Shown one piece after another: positions 50,871 through 60,120 of a DNA stretch of 64,000 bases; position 1 is the first letter of the stretch; each line of letters begins with the position of its first letter. The notes beneath the pieces were generated by a model. The model had not been told where the DNA came from. It saw only the letters and a list, made by a program, of their open reading frames with translations, and did no database searches. The translations under genes and the position numbers were made by a program. Source of the DNA: an uncultured Bacteroidota bacterium (lineage in GTDB: Bacteria; Bacteroidota; Bacteroidia; Bacteroidales; F082); assembly GCA_913009685.1 (NCBI GenBank), contig CAJVXP010000003.1:45999-109998 (forward strand), read 5' to 3'.

Positions 50871-53366
50871 ATGGATACTCATTCAAAAGCAAATAAAAAA
50901 GGGGAGGAGGGAAACATAAATTATTTCTGCTCCATGCGCTGCGAAGGCGACAAAACTTACGATCATCCGGGCGATTGCCCTGTTTGCGGAATGCATTTGG
51001 TTCCTGTGGGCGGTCCCTCGGGAGCACACGGTGAACAACACAGCCACACGCCGGCACCTCATGTGCATACACACGACGAACATGATCATACACACGAGAT
51101 GAAGAAGCCGGCACATTCGCCAATGGCTTCAGATTCCGGAAAATACTACTGTTCCATGCGCTGCGAAGGCGACAAAACTTACGATCAGCCGGGCGATTGT
51201 CCGGTTTGCGGAATGCATCTGATAAAGGAAGTAAGTCTGAAAAGCAAAAAACAGGTGGTATATTCCTGCCCTATGCATCCTGAGGTAAAAAGTGATAAAC
51301 CCGGTTCCTGTCCAAAATGCGGGATGGACATGGTTCCGGAAAAAGGAGTTGAGAAAAGCGAGGAGGAAATAGCCTATAAGAAAATGGCGCATCGTTTTTG
51401 GTTCGCCCTGATTCTCTCTGTACCCGTCCTCATCATCTCCATGTCCGATTATGTTTCTTTCCTTGATTTCACAAAAATAGCACCCGAAATGGTTTGGCGG
51501 TGGATTCAGTTTGCTTTGACAATCCCTGTAGTCTTTTATTCAAGCGGTGAATTCTTTGTCCGGGGCTGGAATTCAATAAGGAGGTGGTCGCCAAATATGT
51601 GGACGCTTATCTCTCTCGGCGTGGGAGCCGCTTTTCTGTTTAGTGTGTTGGGAATGTTTTTTCCCGGATTTTTCCCCGTTCAATTCAAGGATGCCCAGGG
51701 TTATGTTCATCTCTATTTTGAAGCGGCAGCATTTATCCTTACACTGGTACTTTTAGGTCAGGTTCTGGAATTACGCGCCCACAGCAAAACCAACACAGCC
51801 ATAAAAGCGCTGCTAAACCTCGTTCCTCCAATAGCAAGGGTAATTCGCAACGGGAAAGAGCAGGAAATTCCCGTTGAAGAGGTCATGGTCGGTGATATCC
51901 TTCAAATCCGTCCGGGAGAAAAGATCCCTGTGGATGGTACTATTTTCGAGGGGGCTGCTGTCGTTGACGAAGGCATGATTACCGGAGAATCCATCCCGGT
52001 AGAAAAACTTGAGGGAGAAAAGGTCATCGGTGGCGCTGTTAATGGCAGAACGACCTTTAAAATGAAAGCCGAGAAGGTTGGCTCTGATACGTTGCTTGCT
52101 CAAATCATTGAGATGGTGAACAAAGCAAGTCGCTCCAGAGCGCCTATCCAAAAGCTGGCAGATACGGTAGCAAAATATTTTGTGCAGGTGGTGATTTCGA
52201 TTGCTGTTATAACCTTTGCTGTCTGGTATTTCTGGGGACCTGAGCCGGCACTTGTGTATGCCTTTGTGAATGCTATTGCAGTACTGGTGATTGCCTGCCC
52301 TTGTGCTCTGGGCCTGGCAACCCCCATGTCTATTATGGTTGGTACCGGACGGGCAGCCCAATCGGGTGTGTTGGTGAAAGATGCCGCAGCTATAGAAGAA
52401 ATGAATAAGATAGATACCGTTATTGTGGACAAAACAGGTACGCTGACCGTAGGGAAGCCTGCTTTGAGATCCTATGTCTCTTTCAACAATAATAAAAAGG
52501 ATGATGAAATTTTGCAACTCGCGGCTTCGGTTGATAAGAACAGCGAACATCCTGTGGCCGAGTCCATAGTGAAAGGAACTCGTGCCAAAAACATTCCTCT
52601 TTTGGAGGTAGATGATTTTGAGGCGGTTACAGGAATGGGAGTTCAGGCAAAACTAAACGGAAAAAAAATTGGGCTGGGAAATTTGCGTCTCATTGAATTT
52701 TTTGGAGCAGAATTACCAAAAGAGAATAGAGCGTTGGCAAAAAAATGGCAGCAGTCCGGGCAAACTGTTATGTTTCTGATTATTGATAAAAATGTGGAAG
52801 GGATGGTAAGTGTAGCCGATAAAATTAAAGAGACTTCTGCAGCAGCCATAAAATCGTTGCACAAGTCCGGACTTAAGGTGATAATGCTTACCGGTGATAA
52901 CGAATTTACGGCAAAAGCCATTGCTACCGAAATGGGTATTGATGCCTATCAGGCCGATTGCCTTCCGGAAGACAAATACAATAAGGTAAAAGAATTACAG
53001 GAACAGGGACATGTTGTAGCCATGGCCGGAGATGGTATTAACGATGCGCCGGCACTGGCATTGGCCAATATTGGCATTGCCATGGGTACCGGTACCGACA
53101 TCGCCATGCAAAGCGCCGAGATTACCCTTGTAAAAGGCGATTTGAACGGAATTGTAAGGGCACATGACCTGAGCAGGAAGGTGATGCGTAATATAAAACA
53201 AAACCTGTTTTTTGCCTTTGTTTATAATTCTATTGGCGTTCCCATAGCTGCTGGTGTACTCTTCCCGTTTTTCGGAATTCTATTGAGTCCTATCATTGCC
53301 GCAGCTGCCATGAGCTTTAGTTCAGTTTCGGTTATTTCGAATGCCTTACGGCTTAAAAATCAATAA
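50871..53366 (+). CDS. Copper-type P1B ATPase with three N-terminal Cys-rich metal-binding modules
   Basis: CPCALGLATP, DKTGTLTVGK, HP motif SEHPVAESI, GDGINDAPALA; N-term CSMRCEGDKTYD-PGDCPVCGMHL twice, CPMHPEVKSDKPGSCPKCGMDMV once. Confidence 0.96.
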   Translation: MDTHSKANKKGEEGNINYFCSMRCEGDKTYDHPGDCPVCGMHLVPVGGPSGAHGEQHSHTPAPHVHTHDEHDHTHEMKKPAHSPMASDSGKYYCSMRCEGDKTYDQPGDCPVCGMHLIKEVSLKSKKQVVYSCPMHPEVKSDKPGSCPKCGMDMVPEKGVEKSEEEIAYKKMAHRFWFALILSVPVLIISMSDYVSFLDFTKIAPEMVWRWIQFALTIPVVFYSSGEFFVRGWNSIRRWSPNMWTLISLGVGAAFLFSVLGMFFPGFFPVQFKDAQGYVHLYFEAAAFILTLVLLGQVLELRAHSKTNTAIKALLNLVPPIARVIRNGKEQEIPVEEVMVGDILQIRPGEKIPVDGTIFEGAAVVDEGMITGESIPVEKLEGEKVIGGAVNGRTTFKMKAEKVGSDTLLAQIIEMVNKASRSRAPIQKLADTVAKYFVQVVISIAVITFAVWYFWGPEPALVYAFVNAIAVLVIACPCALGLATPMSIMVGTGRAAQSGVLVKDAAAIEEMNKIDTVIVDKTGTLTVGKPALRSYVSFNNNKKDDEILQLAASVDKNSEHPVAESIVKGTRAKNIPLLEVDDFEAVTGMGVQAKLNGKKIGLGNLRLIEFFGAELPKENRALAKKWQQSGQTVMFLIIDKNVEGMVSVADKIKETSAAAIKSLHKSGLKVIMLTGDNEFTAKAIATEMGIDAYQADCLPEDKYNKVKELQEQGHVVAMAGDGINDAPALALANIGIAMGTGTDIAMQSAEITLVKGDLNGIVRAHDLSRKVMRNIKQNLFFAFVYNSIGVPIAAGVLFPFFGILLSPIIAAAAMSFSSVSVISNALRLKNQ

Positions 53367-53413
53367 AATTAATAGATATAAAAAATAAATTATTACTAAA
53401 AAAATAAAGAAAA

Positions 53414-54004
53414 ATGGAAACGATTCATCCCATGATTGTCCACTTTCCCATTGCACTTTTGCTAACAGCAACGCTTATCAGTTTTTTGGCTGTTCTGTTC
53501 AAAAAGAAGAGAGAAGAGCTGAAGATCGTTCTCTACTGGATAATGATTCTGGGGGCTATCAGTGTCCTTGCGGCGTTAGCCAGCGGACTCTATGAAGATG
53601 CAAGAGGTGTCGTTCATGACGATGCAATCCATAAAATTATGGAAGTCCACAAGCTTTTGGGCTTCATTATTACTACTGCTTTTGTTTCGGTTACTTTGTG
53701 GTTTGTCTTTAGAAAGAGTAAAATTAAATACAAGGAGTTATTGATTATCACCTTGTTTTTAATTGCTACCTCTTCTGTTCTTGTTTACTCAGCTTACCTT
53801 GGTGGTAAAATGGTTTATGAAGAAGGAACAGGCGTTAAGCCCATGGAAAAATATATAATGGAAATGCCTGGCGGAAGTATGTATGATCATGGGGGAGGAG
53901 CTATGTACAATGCCGGTGAACAGGTGGAACATAAACATTCCGGAGTGGAAAAAGGTGCAAATTCTCCCCGGGACTCAACGGACAGCCATGAACATTCGCA
54001 CTAA
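53414..54004 (+). CDS. DUF2231-like membrane protein with His/Met-rich C-terminus
   Basis: HPMIVHFPIALLLTATLISFLAVLF...ASGLYEDARGVVHDDA...VHKLLGFI. Confidence 0.88.
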   Translation: METIHPMIVHFPIALLLTATLISFLAVLFKKKREELKIVLYWIMILGAISVLAALASGLYEDARGVVHDDAIHKIMEVHKLLGFIITTAFVSVTLWFVFRKSKIKYKELLIITLFLIATSSVLVYSAYLGGKMVYEEGTGVKPMEKYIMEMPGGSMYDHGGGAMYNAGEQVEHKHSGVEKGANSPRDSTDSHEHSH

Positions 54005-54050
54005 CAAATAATTAAGATGAAGATTATTAACAAATTAAAAAAACAAAGAA

Positions 54051-54491
54051 ATGAAAAAACAAATTTTAACACCCATGATCCTGGTATTTTTCTTCCTTAT
54101 CGGGGAAGTCTTTGCCGGGAACGGAATGATGAACAGAGCTTTTGTTAATTCAAACCTGATGCCGAATTTGGGAATGCAATACCAACAACCTGATTCAGCT
54201 TCCATGAAAACGCATCCCAACATGAAAAGCGGAAACATGATGATGAAAGGAAATAAAACCATGAAATGCTGCGATAGCGCCAGACGAATGAAAATGATGG
54301 AACAGATGGGCAATATGAACATGCAGGGGATGGACTCCGCAAGCCGTAGCAGGGTGATAAAAAAACATATAGCTATGATGAAGAAGATGATGAATGGAAA
54401 TAAAACCATGAAATGTGACAGCGCCATGCGCATGAAGATGATGATGGAACAAATGGGAAAAATGCATGGCGACAGCACCAAACACAAGTAA
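54051..54491 (+). CDS. Secreted Met-rich protein, probable metal binding
   Basis: Signal peptide; repeats GNKTMKCCDSARRMKMMEQMG and GNKTMKCDSAMRMKMMMEQMG. Confidence 0.75.
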   Translation: MKKQILTPMILVFFFLIGEVFAGNGMMNRAFVNSNLMPNLGMQYQQPDSASMKTHPNMKSGNMMMKGNKTMKCCDSARRMKMMEQMGNMNMQGMDSASRSRVIKKHIAMMKKMMNGNKTMKCDSAMRMKMMMEQMGKMHGDSTKHK

Positions 54492-54577
54492 TTGGATGTC
54501 AATAAAATAATACATTATAAACATATAAAAAATCTAATAATAATCATAAATTATTGAAGCAAAAATTATTTTGATAC

Positions 54578-54594
54578 ATAAGGGGACTTCTAAT
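54578..54594 (-). repeat. Copy of dispersed 17-bp motif (reverse)
   Basis: ataaggggacttctaat. Confidence 0.6.
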
Positions 54595-54698
54595 AAGTGC
54601 TTTCTGAGATTCTTTCGGAGATTGTGATGTGCAACAAGAATTAATTTGCAGGCTTCTGAATATATTTATTAACAACAAAAAAATCAAAAAATCAAAAA

Positions 54699-56093
54699 AT
54701 GAAAAATTTTTATTATCGGGGAAAAGGTAAAAAGGTACCAGTTTCCTCCAAAAGAAGGTTAGGCATTGTAGGAGCAATTATTTTATTTATTGCTTTTGCA
54801 ACAACGCCTGTTCCGGTCAAAGCAATTCCCAGCTTTGCGAGGCAAACAGGTTTATCATGTTCTGCCTGCCATACGGTATTCCCGGAGCTCACTTCCTTTG
54901 GAAGGCAGTTTAAGTTAAACGGTTATAACATGACGAACATAAAGACCATTGTACAAAAGGAGTCTTCTTCAAACGGGAAAAGTAGCAGGGACGTATTAAA
55001 ACTGCTTCATATCCCACAGATATCTTTGGGTTTTAACACCGGGTTTACCCGCCTGGCAAAAAATATACCCGGAACACAGAATAATAATGTTGAATTTCCA
55101 CAATCAGTGAGTCTCTATTATGGAGGTATAATCGCTCCTCATTTGGGTTCCTTTATACAACTTTCCATGGAGGACGATGAGGGAACTTTTGGAATTGATA
55201 TGCTTGATATTCGTTATGCCAACACTACCCGGATTGGCAAGACGCCACTTTTATATGGTTTAACCCTGAATAATGGTCCTATGATGGAGGATGTATGGAA
55301 TACCGCCTCACCATGGAGCTATCCTTATTCGGCTTCGGGCGTGGCGCCGGCTCCATCGGCAGGTACAATTGTTGAAGGAGGCCTTATGGGGACATTGGGT
55401 GCTGGTACCTACGGGCTGTTTGGCAACACCCTCTATCTCGGTTTTAGCGTGTACCGGACTGCACCCTTTGGAACGGTTTTCCCTCCCGACAATTCATCCG
55501 TAATGACGATTAAAGGATTAAGTCCGTACTGGCGCGTTGCTATACAACACCAATGGACAAAAAGTTACCTCGAAGTGGGTACTTTCGGATTATCAACCAG
55601 GTTGTATCCCATAGGGGTTTCAGGGGCAACGGATAATTATGCTGATTTTGGATTTGACCTTCAGTATGAACATTCTTTTGCAAAGTGTCAATTTACCCTG
55701 CATAGCAGTTATGTTGCAGAGAAACAAGAGCTTAATGCCAGTTCCCAAGCCGGTGACAGTCAGTTTTTGACAGATAAGATTAATTCCTTTAAAACGGACG
55801 CCAGTATCTACATCCGGAAAGGTTATAAGTTTACTCTCGGGTATTTTAACTATAATGGTAATTCAGACAATATTATTTATGCTCCGGCTTCTGTATCAGG
55901 AAGCAGAATGGGACTTCCAAACAGCAGCGGCCTAATGACCCAAATTGATTTCCTGCCATGGGAAAATACTAAAATATCCCTGATCTATACCGCTTATAAT
56001 AAATTTAATGGAGCGACAGATAATTATGATGGCTTTGACAGGAACGCCGGTGATAATAATTCAATTTATCTCCAGCTTTGGTTTCTTTTTTAA
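54699..56093 (+). CDS. Outer-membrane-type protein with single N-terminal heme motif
   Basis: CSACHTVFPELTSFGRQFKLNGY followed by a barrel-like body ending YLQLWFLF. Confidence 0.82.
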   Translation: MKNFYYRGKGKKVPVSSKRRLGIVGAIILFIAFATTPVPVKAIPSFARQTGLSCSACHTVFPELTSFGRQFKLNGYNMTNIKTIVQKESSSNGKSSRDVLKLLHIPQISLGFNTGFTRLAKNIPGTQNNNVEFPQSVSLYYGGIIAPHLGSFIQLSMEDDEGTFGIDMLDIRYANTTRIGKTPLLYGLTLNNGPMMEDVWNTASPWSYPYSASGVAPAPSAGTIVEGGLMGTLGAGTYGLFGNTLYLGFSVYRTAPFGTVFPPDNSSVMTIKGLSPYWRVAIQHQWTKSYLEVGTFGLSTRLYPIGVSGATDNYADFGFDLQYEHSFAKCQFTLHSSYVAEKQELNASSQAGDSQFLTDKINSFKTDASIYIRKGYKFTLGYFNYNGNSDNIIYAPASVSGSRMGLPNSSGLMTQIDFLPWENTKISLIYTAYNKFNGATDNYDGFDRNAGDNNSIYLQLWFLF

Positions 56094-56126
56094 ATTGCTT
56101 GAAGTTAATGGGATAACAATATAAAT

Positions 56127-56143
56127 ATTAGAAGTCACCTTAA
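56127..56143 (+). repeat. Copy of dispersed 17-bp motif
   Basis: attagaagtcaccttaa. Confidence 0.55.
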
Positions 56144-56160
56144 CTAAAAAATAAAATATT

Positions 56161-56682
56161 ATGAGAAAGTTTGTTTTTTTCGCAATATCAATGCTGTTTG
56201 CCCTTTTGCTGGCTTCGTGTAGCAAGAGTATTCCCGCAAAATATTATTCAGCCCGGGATGTGGCCGGAACATATAAAGGTTCGCTGGTTACCGGAAACCT
56301 TAAACATGACGGAACAGCAGATGTTTCTGCAGTAAACGATTCAATTATCAACATCCATTGTTATGATAGTGTCGGTTTCGACACCACTTTTGTCATGGAA
56401 TTGTATCAAAATGGAGACTCGGTCATGCTTTGCAGTACGGGCCAGGATTTTTACAACCAATATGGTCATTACATGACCGGGCAACATCATATGTATGAGA
56501 TGGGCAACATGATGGGAGGGAGCTCAGGAATGACGGACTGGCAACAGCATATTAGCAGTCAGCATCAGGCCGGGGATATGCATTATGGGGATTTTGATAT
56601 GGAACATGGAACCTTCAACTATTGGTTTGATAATCATTCAGGAGCTCAAAATGGCACTACATTTTATGGCAAACGCCAATAG
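56161..56682 (+). CDS. Lipoprotein, NlpE-like N-terminal half with His/Met-rich tail
   Basis: Lipobox LLASCSK; AGTYKGSL...; HHMYEMGNMMGGSSGM. Confidence 0.6.
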   Translation: MRKFVFFAISMLFALLLASCSKSIPAKYYSARDVAGTYKGSLVTGNLKHDGTADVSAVNDSIINIHCYDSVGFDTTFVMELYQNGDSVMLCSTGQDFYNQYGHYMTGQHHMYEMGNMMGGSSGMTDWQQHISSQHQAGDMHYGDFDMEHGTFNYWFDNHSGAQNGTTFYGKRQ

Positions 56683-56701
56683 CTGACAAATCATTATCTT
56701 A

Positions 56702-56733
56702 AAAGACGGCTGCCGAGGGTAGCCGTTTTTTTT
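56702..56733 (+). terminator. Rho-independent terminator
   Basis: ACGGCT-gccgagggt-AGCCGT followed by T8. Confidence 0.9.
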
Positions 56734-56876
56734 ATTCCCATACAAATGCAATAAGCCGGTTTTCTCAGCTGAAAAATTATCCTCTGGATATTGGAGTTCT
56801 GTATTTTCACGGGGCCAACAATGTATTTTATGCTGAACATCAGTCAGATATTGGCCGGAAATAGAGAAAAAATGTT

Positions 56877-56884
56877 TAGTTTTG
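56877..56884 (+). promoter_or_regulatory. Candidate Bacteroidota -7 element (TAGTTTTG) for the 56946 operon
   Basis: TAnnTTTG match about 60 nt before the first large ORF, after the terminator. Confidence 0.45.
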
Positions 56885-56945
56885 AATTCTAAAAACAAAA
56901 TGACCGACGAAGAGGGCCTGTCAAATACTTCTGAAACACATTAAC

Positions 56946-58163
56946 ATGTATTATTTCACCCAAATAGATCCCGATTTTAAACTAAAAGGGTCACGTGATC
57001 CTCTGGGGTTCCAGAGCGTTTGGGCACATGCCGGCCACAAGTTAATAGCTCACCTGTCAACGGTCTCTACCAGCCTTGTCGATTTTCAGATATTGTGTTA
57101 TGCCCAATTTTGGTATAAAAACAGGAGTAAGGATGATAATGGGTTTGTCTCTTTTTTTATTAAAATAGAGCAAGCCTTTGCTTATGCCCGAAAAATATAT
57201 TTAAATCAAACAGGTTTTAATGGAATTACGGTAATCTCGAAAAGAGTAACGGATAATAAAATAGTAATTAGCGAAAATCAAAAATTCCTGTTAGCGAATA
57301 ACGACACGCAAAACATACTTACCAATCAACGAACCTACGGTATTTATGGTAAATACATTCGTCCTTTTAGGGATATGAAGTTATTAGAGTATCCGGATTT
57401 TGATAAAATTATTGAAAATTCTGTAGGTGAAAAAACAGCCTCTAATGCAATTGCAAAGATAGTTGATGAGATTTTTTATAAAGAGAAATACAATATAAGT
57501 ACTTCTAATCTAAAATTTTTTGCCAGTTTAATTGAAAGAATAACTGAAAGTGAACAGAAATTATTTACCGAACGCATCTTAAAAACGGAAAACCGGAATC
57601 ATGTTCAGGATTTGCTTTTTGAGTATATACAGAAACAGGAAAGAAACTATTTAAAAGATTTTAATCTATACTCGTTTACCCGAAAACTGAGGACAGATCC
57701 TCTTTTAGAAGATAGCGTTAAACCTGTACTTGAGGAAATAGAAAACACAGAACGTATCGTAAGTGTCTGTAATCATGCTTATAATAAACTATTGAGTAAA
57801 GCCGGTTGGAAAATGGCAGAATTAAAAAAGGAAAACGATTTTTGGGCTAACATTAGACCATACGGAGGTGCTGAAAATTATGGATATTCCAATCAGGTTT
57901 TGTATAATTTAAGAGATGTCCTTAAACTTGATACCGAGAGCAAAGTGAAAGGCCTGATAGCCAGAAACCAGGTGGTTAAGAGTTTTAATGGTAACCATCG
58001 GGGCTGGACAGAACTAAAAGATAATAAAGTAATCATTTTATATGGGCAGACAGATAATTTTATGCCTGTAAACGACTATCCTGATTATTTTGAAAACAGC
58101 TATTTTATCGATGGTTATCTCAGCCTGTATAGTCAGATATTAGATAAAAAATGGAAGAACTAA
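56946..58163 (+). CDS. Uncharacterised protein, first gene of candidate defense operon
   Basis: 405-aa ORF, overlaps the next gene by 13 nt; no family recognised by eye. Confidence 0.85.
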   Translation: MYYFTQIDPDFKLKGSRDPLGFQSVWAHAGHKLIAHLSTVSTSLVDFQILCYAQFWYKNRSKDDNGFVSFFIKIEQAFAYARKIYLNQTGFNGITVISKRVTDNKIVISENQKFLLANNDTQNILTNQRTYGIYGKYIRPFRDMKLLEYPDFDKIIENSVGEKTASNAIAKIVDEIFYKEKYNISTSNLKFFASLIERITESEQKLFTERILKTENRNHVQDLLFEYIQKQERNYLKDFNLYSFTRKLRTDPLLEDSVKPVLEEIENTERIVSVCNHAYNKLLSKAGWKMAELKKENDFWANIRPYGGAENYGYSNQVLYNLRDVLKLDTESKVKGLIARNQVVKSFNGNHRGWTELKDNKVIILYGQTDNFMPVNDYPDYFENSYFIDGYLSLYSQILDKKWKN

Positions 58164-60118
58164 TACTAATAGAGAAACTTGAAGAAAGCCTGCGAGGAAG
58201 GAAAGTAACAGCAGCACTTTTCTATACTTATAATTTTGATTCCCGATTTTTTGAGAATTATCTTCTGCCAATTTTTTTCTCAGGCGTTCCGTTTAATAAT
58301 AACGAAATACAAAATACTATTCTTTGGCGACATTATCAAAAATATCTTCCTCCCATTACTGTCTATTGCGATTTCTTCGCAAAAGATAAAATTGCGCCCT
58401 CATTAGCTTACGATGTCAGACCGATTGTCTTGAAAAAGAATGATGTAAGATGGCCGGCTTTTCACCCAAAACTGAGTTACTTACTTTTAAATGACTCTGG
58501 TTTAATTATTATTTCAGGTTCGAATAATCTAAGTTTTGCTGCCTGGACAACCAACCTGGAAGTGTTTACGATTACTGAATTTAAGAATGGCGTATATTAT
58601 CCAAGAGCCATAAAAGATGATTATAAAAGGTTTATTGAGTCTGTAAATGATATTTATGGAAAGGAATATACCGATGCCGAAACGGCAATTCATGGTTTCT
58701 TTCGCAAGGTTTTGTATACGAAAAAGATTGGGCAATATAAAGGTAATTACAGCTCTGTTCAATCTTCATTTTTTGATAAATTAGAGGAATTAAAAGCAGA
58801 AAATCATGCAAAAAAATTTAAATCTGTAGAAATTATCAGCCCATATTTTTCATCGGCGGCTGTGGTGCAAAACATTAGAAAATATGTAGATGGTGATATT
58901 AAAATATCAATACCATATAGTGCGAACAACGTCGCTTCTATCCCAAAAGAGTTATTTGAATCCTATCAAAAAGAAAATGTTCAATGGAGTGATATCAATG
59001 TGTTAAATAAAGAAAAAACATTTCGATTTAACCATAGTAAAATATTTCGATTTTATGGAGAAGACAAGGTGTTTACAATTATTGGCTCTGCTAACCTGTC
59101 TGCCGCAGCTCTTAATGGATATCATAGCAAAGGAAATGTTGAATTCGCTACAATTTTCTCTGATATGAAAAACGGGAGAGAAACGGATCTACTGAAAGTA
59201 AGAAGTGGTTTTGAAGATATTGTTTTCGAGAAAGGAACTGCGGAATCGGAATTTGATGAAAGAAGAAATCCTCCGGAATTAGATTTTACTTTGGATTGGT
59301 GTAAGAAAGAATTAGTTGTCGAAAATCCGGGCAAAATTCAGGCAGCTATTTATTTGTCAGAAGATGAGCGTTTTAGTTTGTGTGAACATCGGAAGAAAAG
59401 TAAAACATATATTGATTTGTCAGATAATCCTGATTTAATAATAATATTGTCAGATAATCCTGTAATTAAAGTAAAGTATCAAGATGCATTTTTTGAATTT
59501 TATCCAAAGCAAATATTTATCGAACATAGGCCTCTTCCTCCTAAAATAAGGATTAATGATATTGAGCTTATTAAGCTTTGGCAATTATTAGAAAATGACG
59601 TTGAAATTGACAAAACAAAAATAACCAATTACATTGAACGCTTCATAGAGAAAAAATATGATGAATTTGGTAATGAATTCCGGATAAAAGAGAATAACGA
59701 AAGTATTTTGAATTATATGGCTACACATTTGGCAGCAATTATAGGCCTGGAAAAGAAACTTTTTAAAGAATGTCCTTATTCCACACAAAGAGACCGCAGA
59801 GCTTTTAATCAGAAACAAAAATCACTTATAGAATATTATCTTATAGCTGACAATATTGATACGGTAACCGGCTACCGGCGCATTCTTGCAAAAAAATATG
59901 AAGAAAAAGAGATGATTGGTGGCTTTTACTGGCTTTTACTAAAAATATTGCGGCAAAAACTATACAAAAATCAACGCACCAAACAGATTTTAAAAGACCC
60001 GGACATAAAAAAATCTTTTAACAGAGCTTCAAAAGAACTTTCAGGCGAATTACAAAAAATAGAAAAGCTAATAAAAGTAGATCCGAAAATATTAATTTGG
60101 GTGGAAAAGAACTTATAG
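58151..60118 (+). CDS. Phospholipase D-like (PLD) nuclease-family protein
   Basis: Two HxK...GSxNLS motifs: HPKLSYLLLNDSGLIIISGSNNLS and NHSKIFRFYGEDKVFTIIGSANLS. Confidence 0.9.
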   Translation: MEELILIEKLEESLRGRKVTAALFYTYNFDSRFFENYLLPIFFSGVPFNNNEIQNTILWRHYQKYLPPITVYCDFFAKDKIAPSLAYDVRPIVLKKNDVRWPAFHPKLSYLLLNDSGLIIISGSNNLSFAAWTTNLEVFTITEFKNGVYYPRAIKDDYKRFIESVNDIYGKEYTDAETAIHGFFRKVLYTKKIGQYKGNYSSVQSSFFDKLEELKAENHAKKFKSVEIISPYFSSAAVVQNIRKYVDGDIKISIPYSANNVASIPKELFESYQKENVQWSDINVLNKEKTFRFNHSKIFRFYGEDKVFTIIGSANLSAAALNGYHSKGNVEFATIFSDMKNGRETDLLKVRSGFEDIVFEKGTAESEFDERRNPPELDFTLDWCKKELVVENPGKIQAAIYLSEDERFSLCEHRKKSKTYIDLSDNPDLIIILSDNPVIKVKYQDAFFEFYPKQIFIEHRPLPPKIRINDIELIKLWQLLENDVEIDKTKITNYIERFIEKKYDEFGNEFRIKENNESILNYMATHLAAIIGLEKKLFKECPYSTQRDRRAFNQKQKSLIEYYLIADNIDTVTGYRRILAKKYEEKEMIGGFYWLLLKILRQKLYKNQRTKQILKDPDIKKSFNRASKELSGELQKIEKLIKVDPKILIWVEKNL

Positions 60119-60120
60119 CC

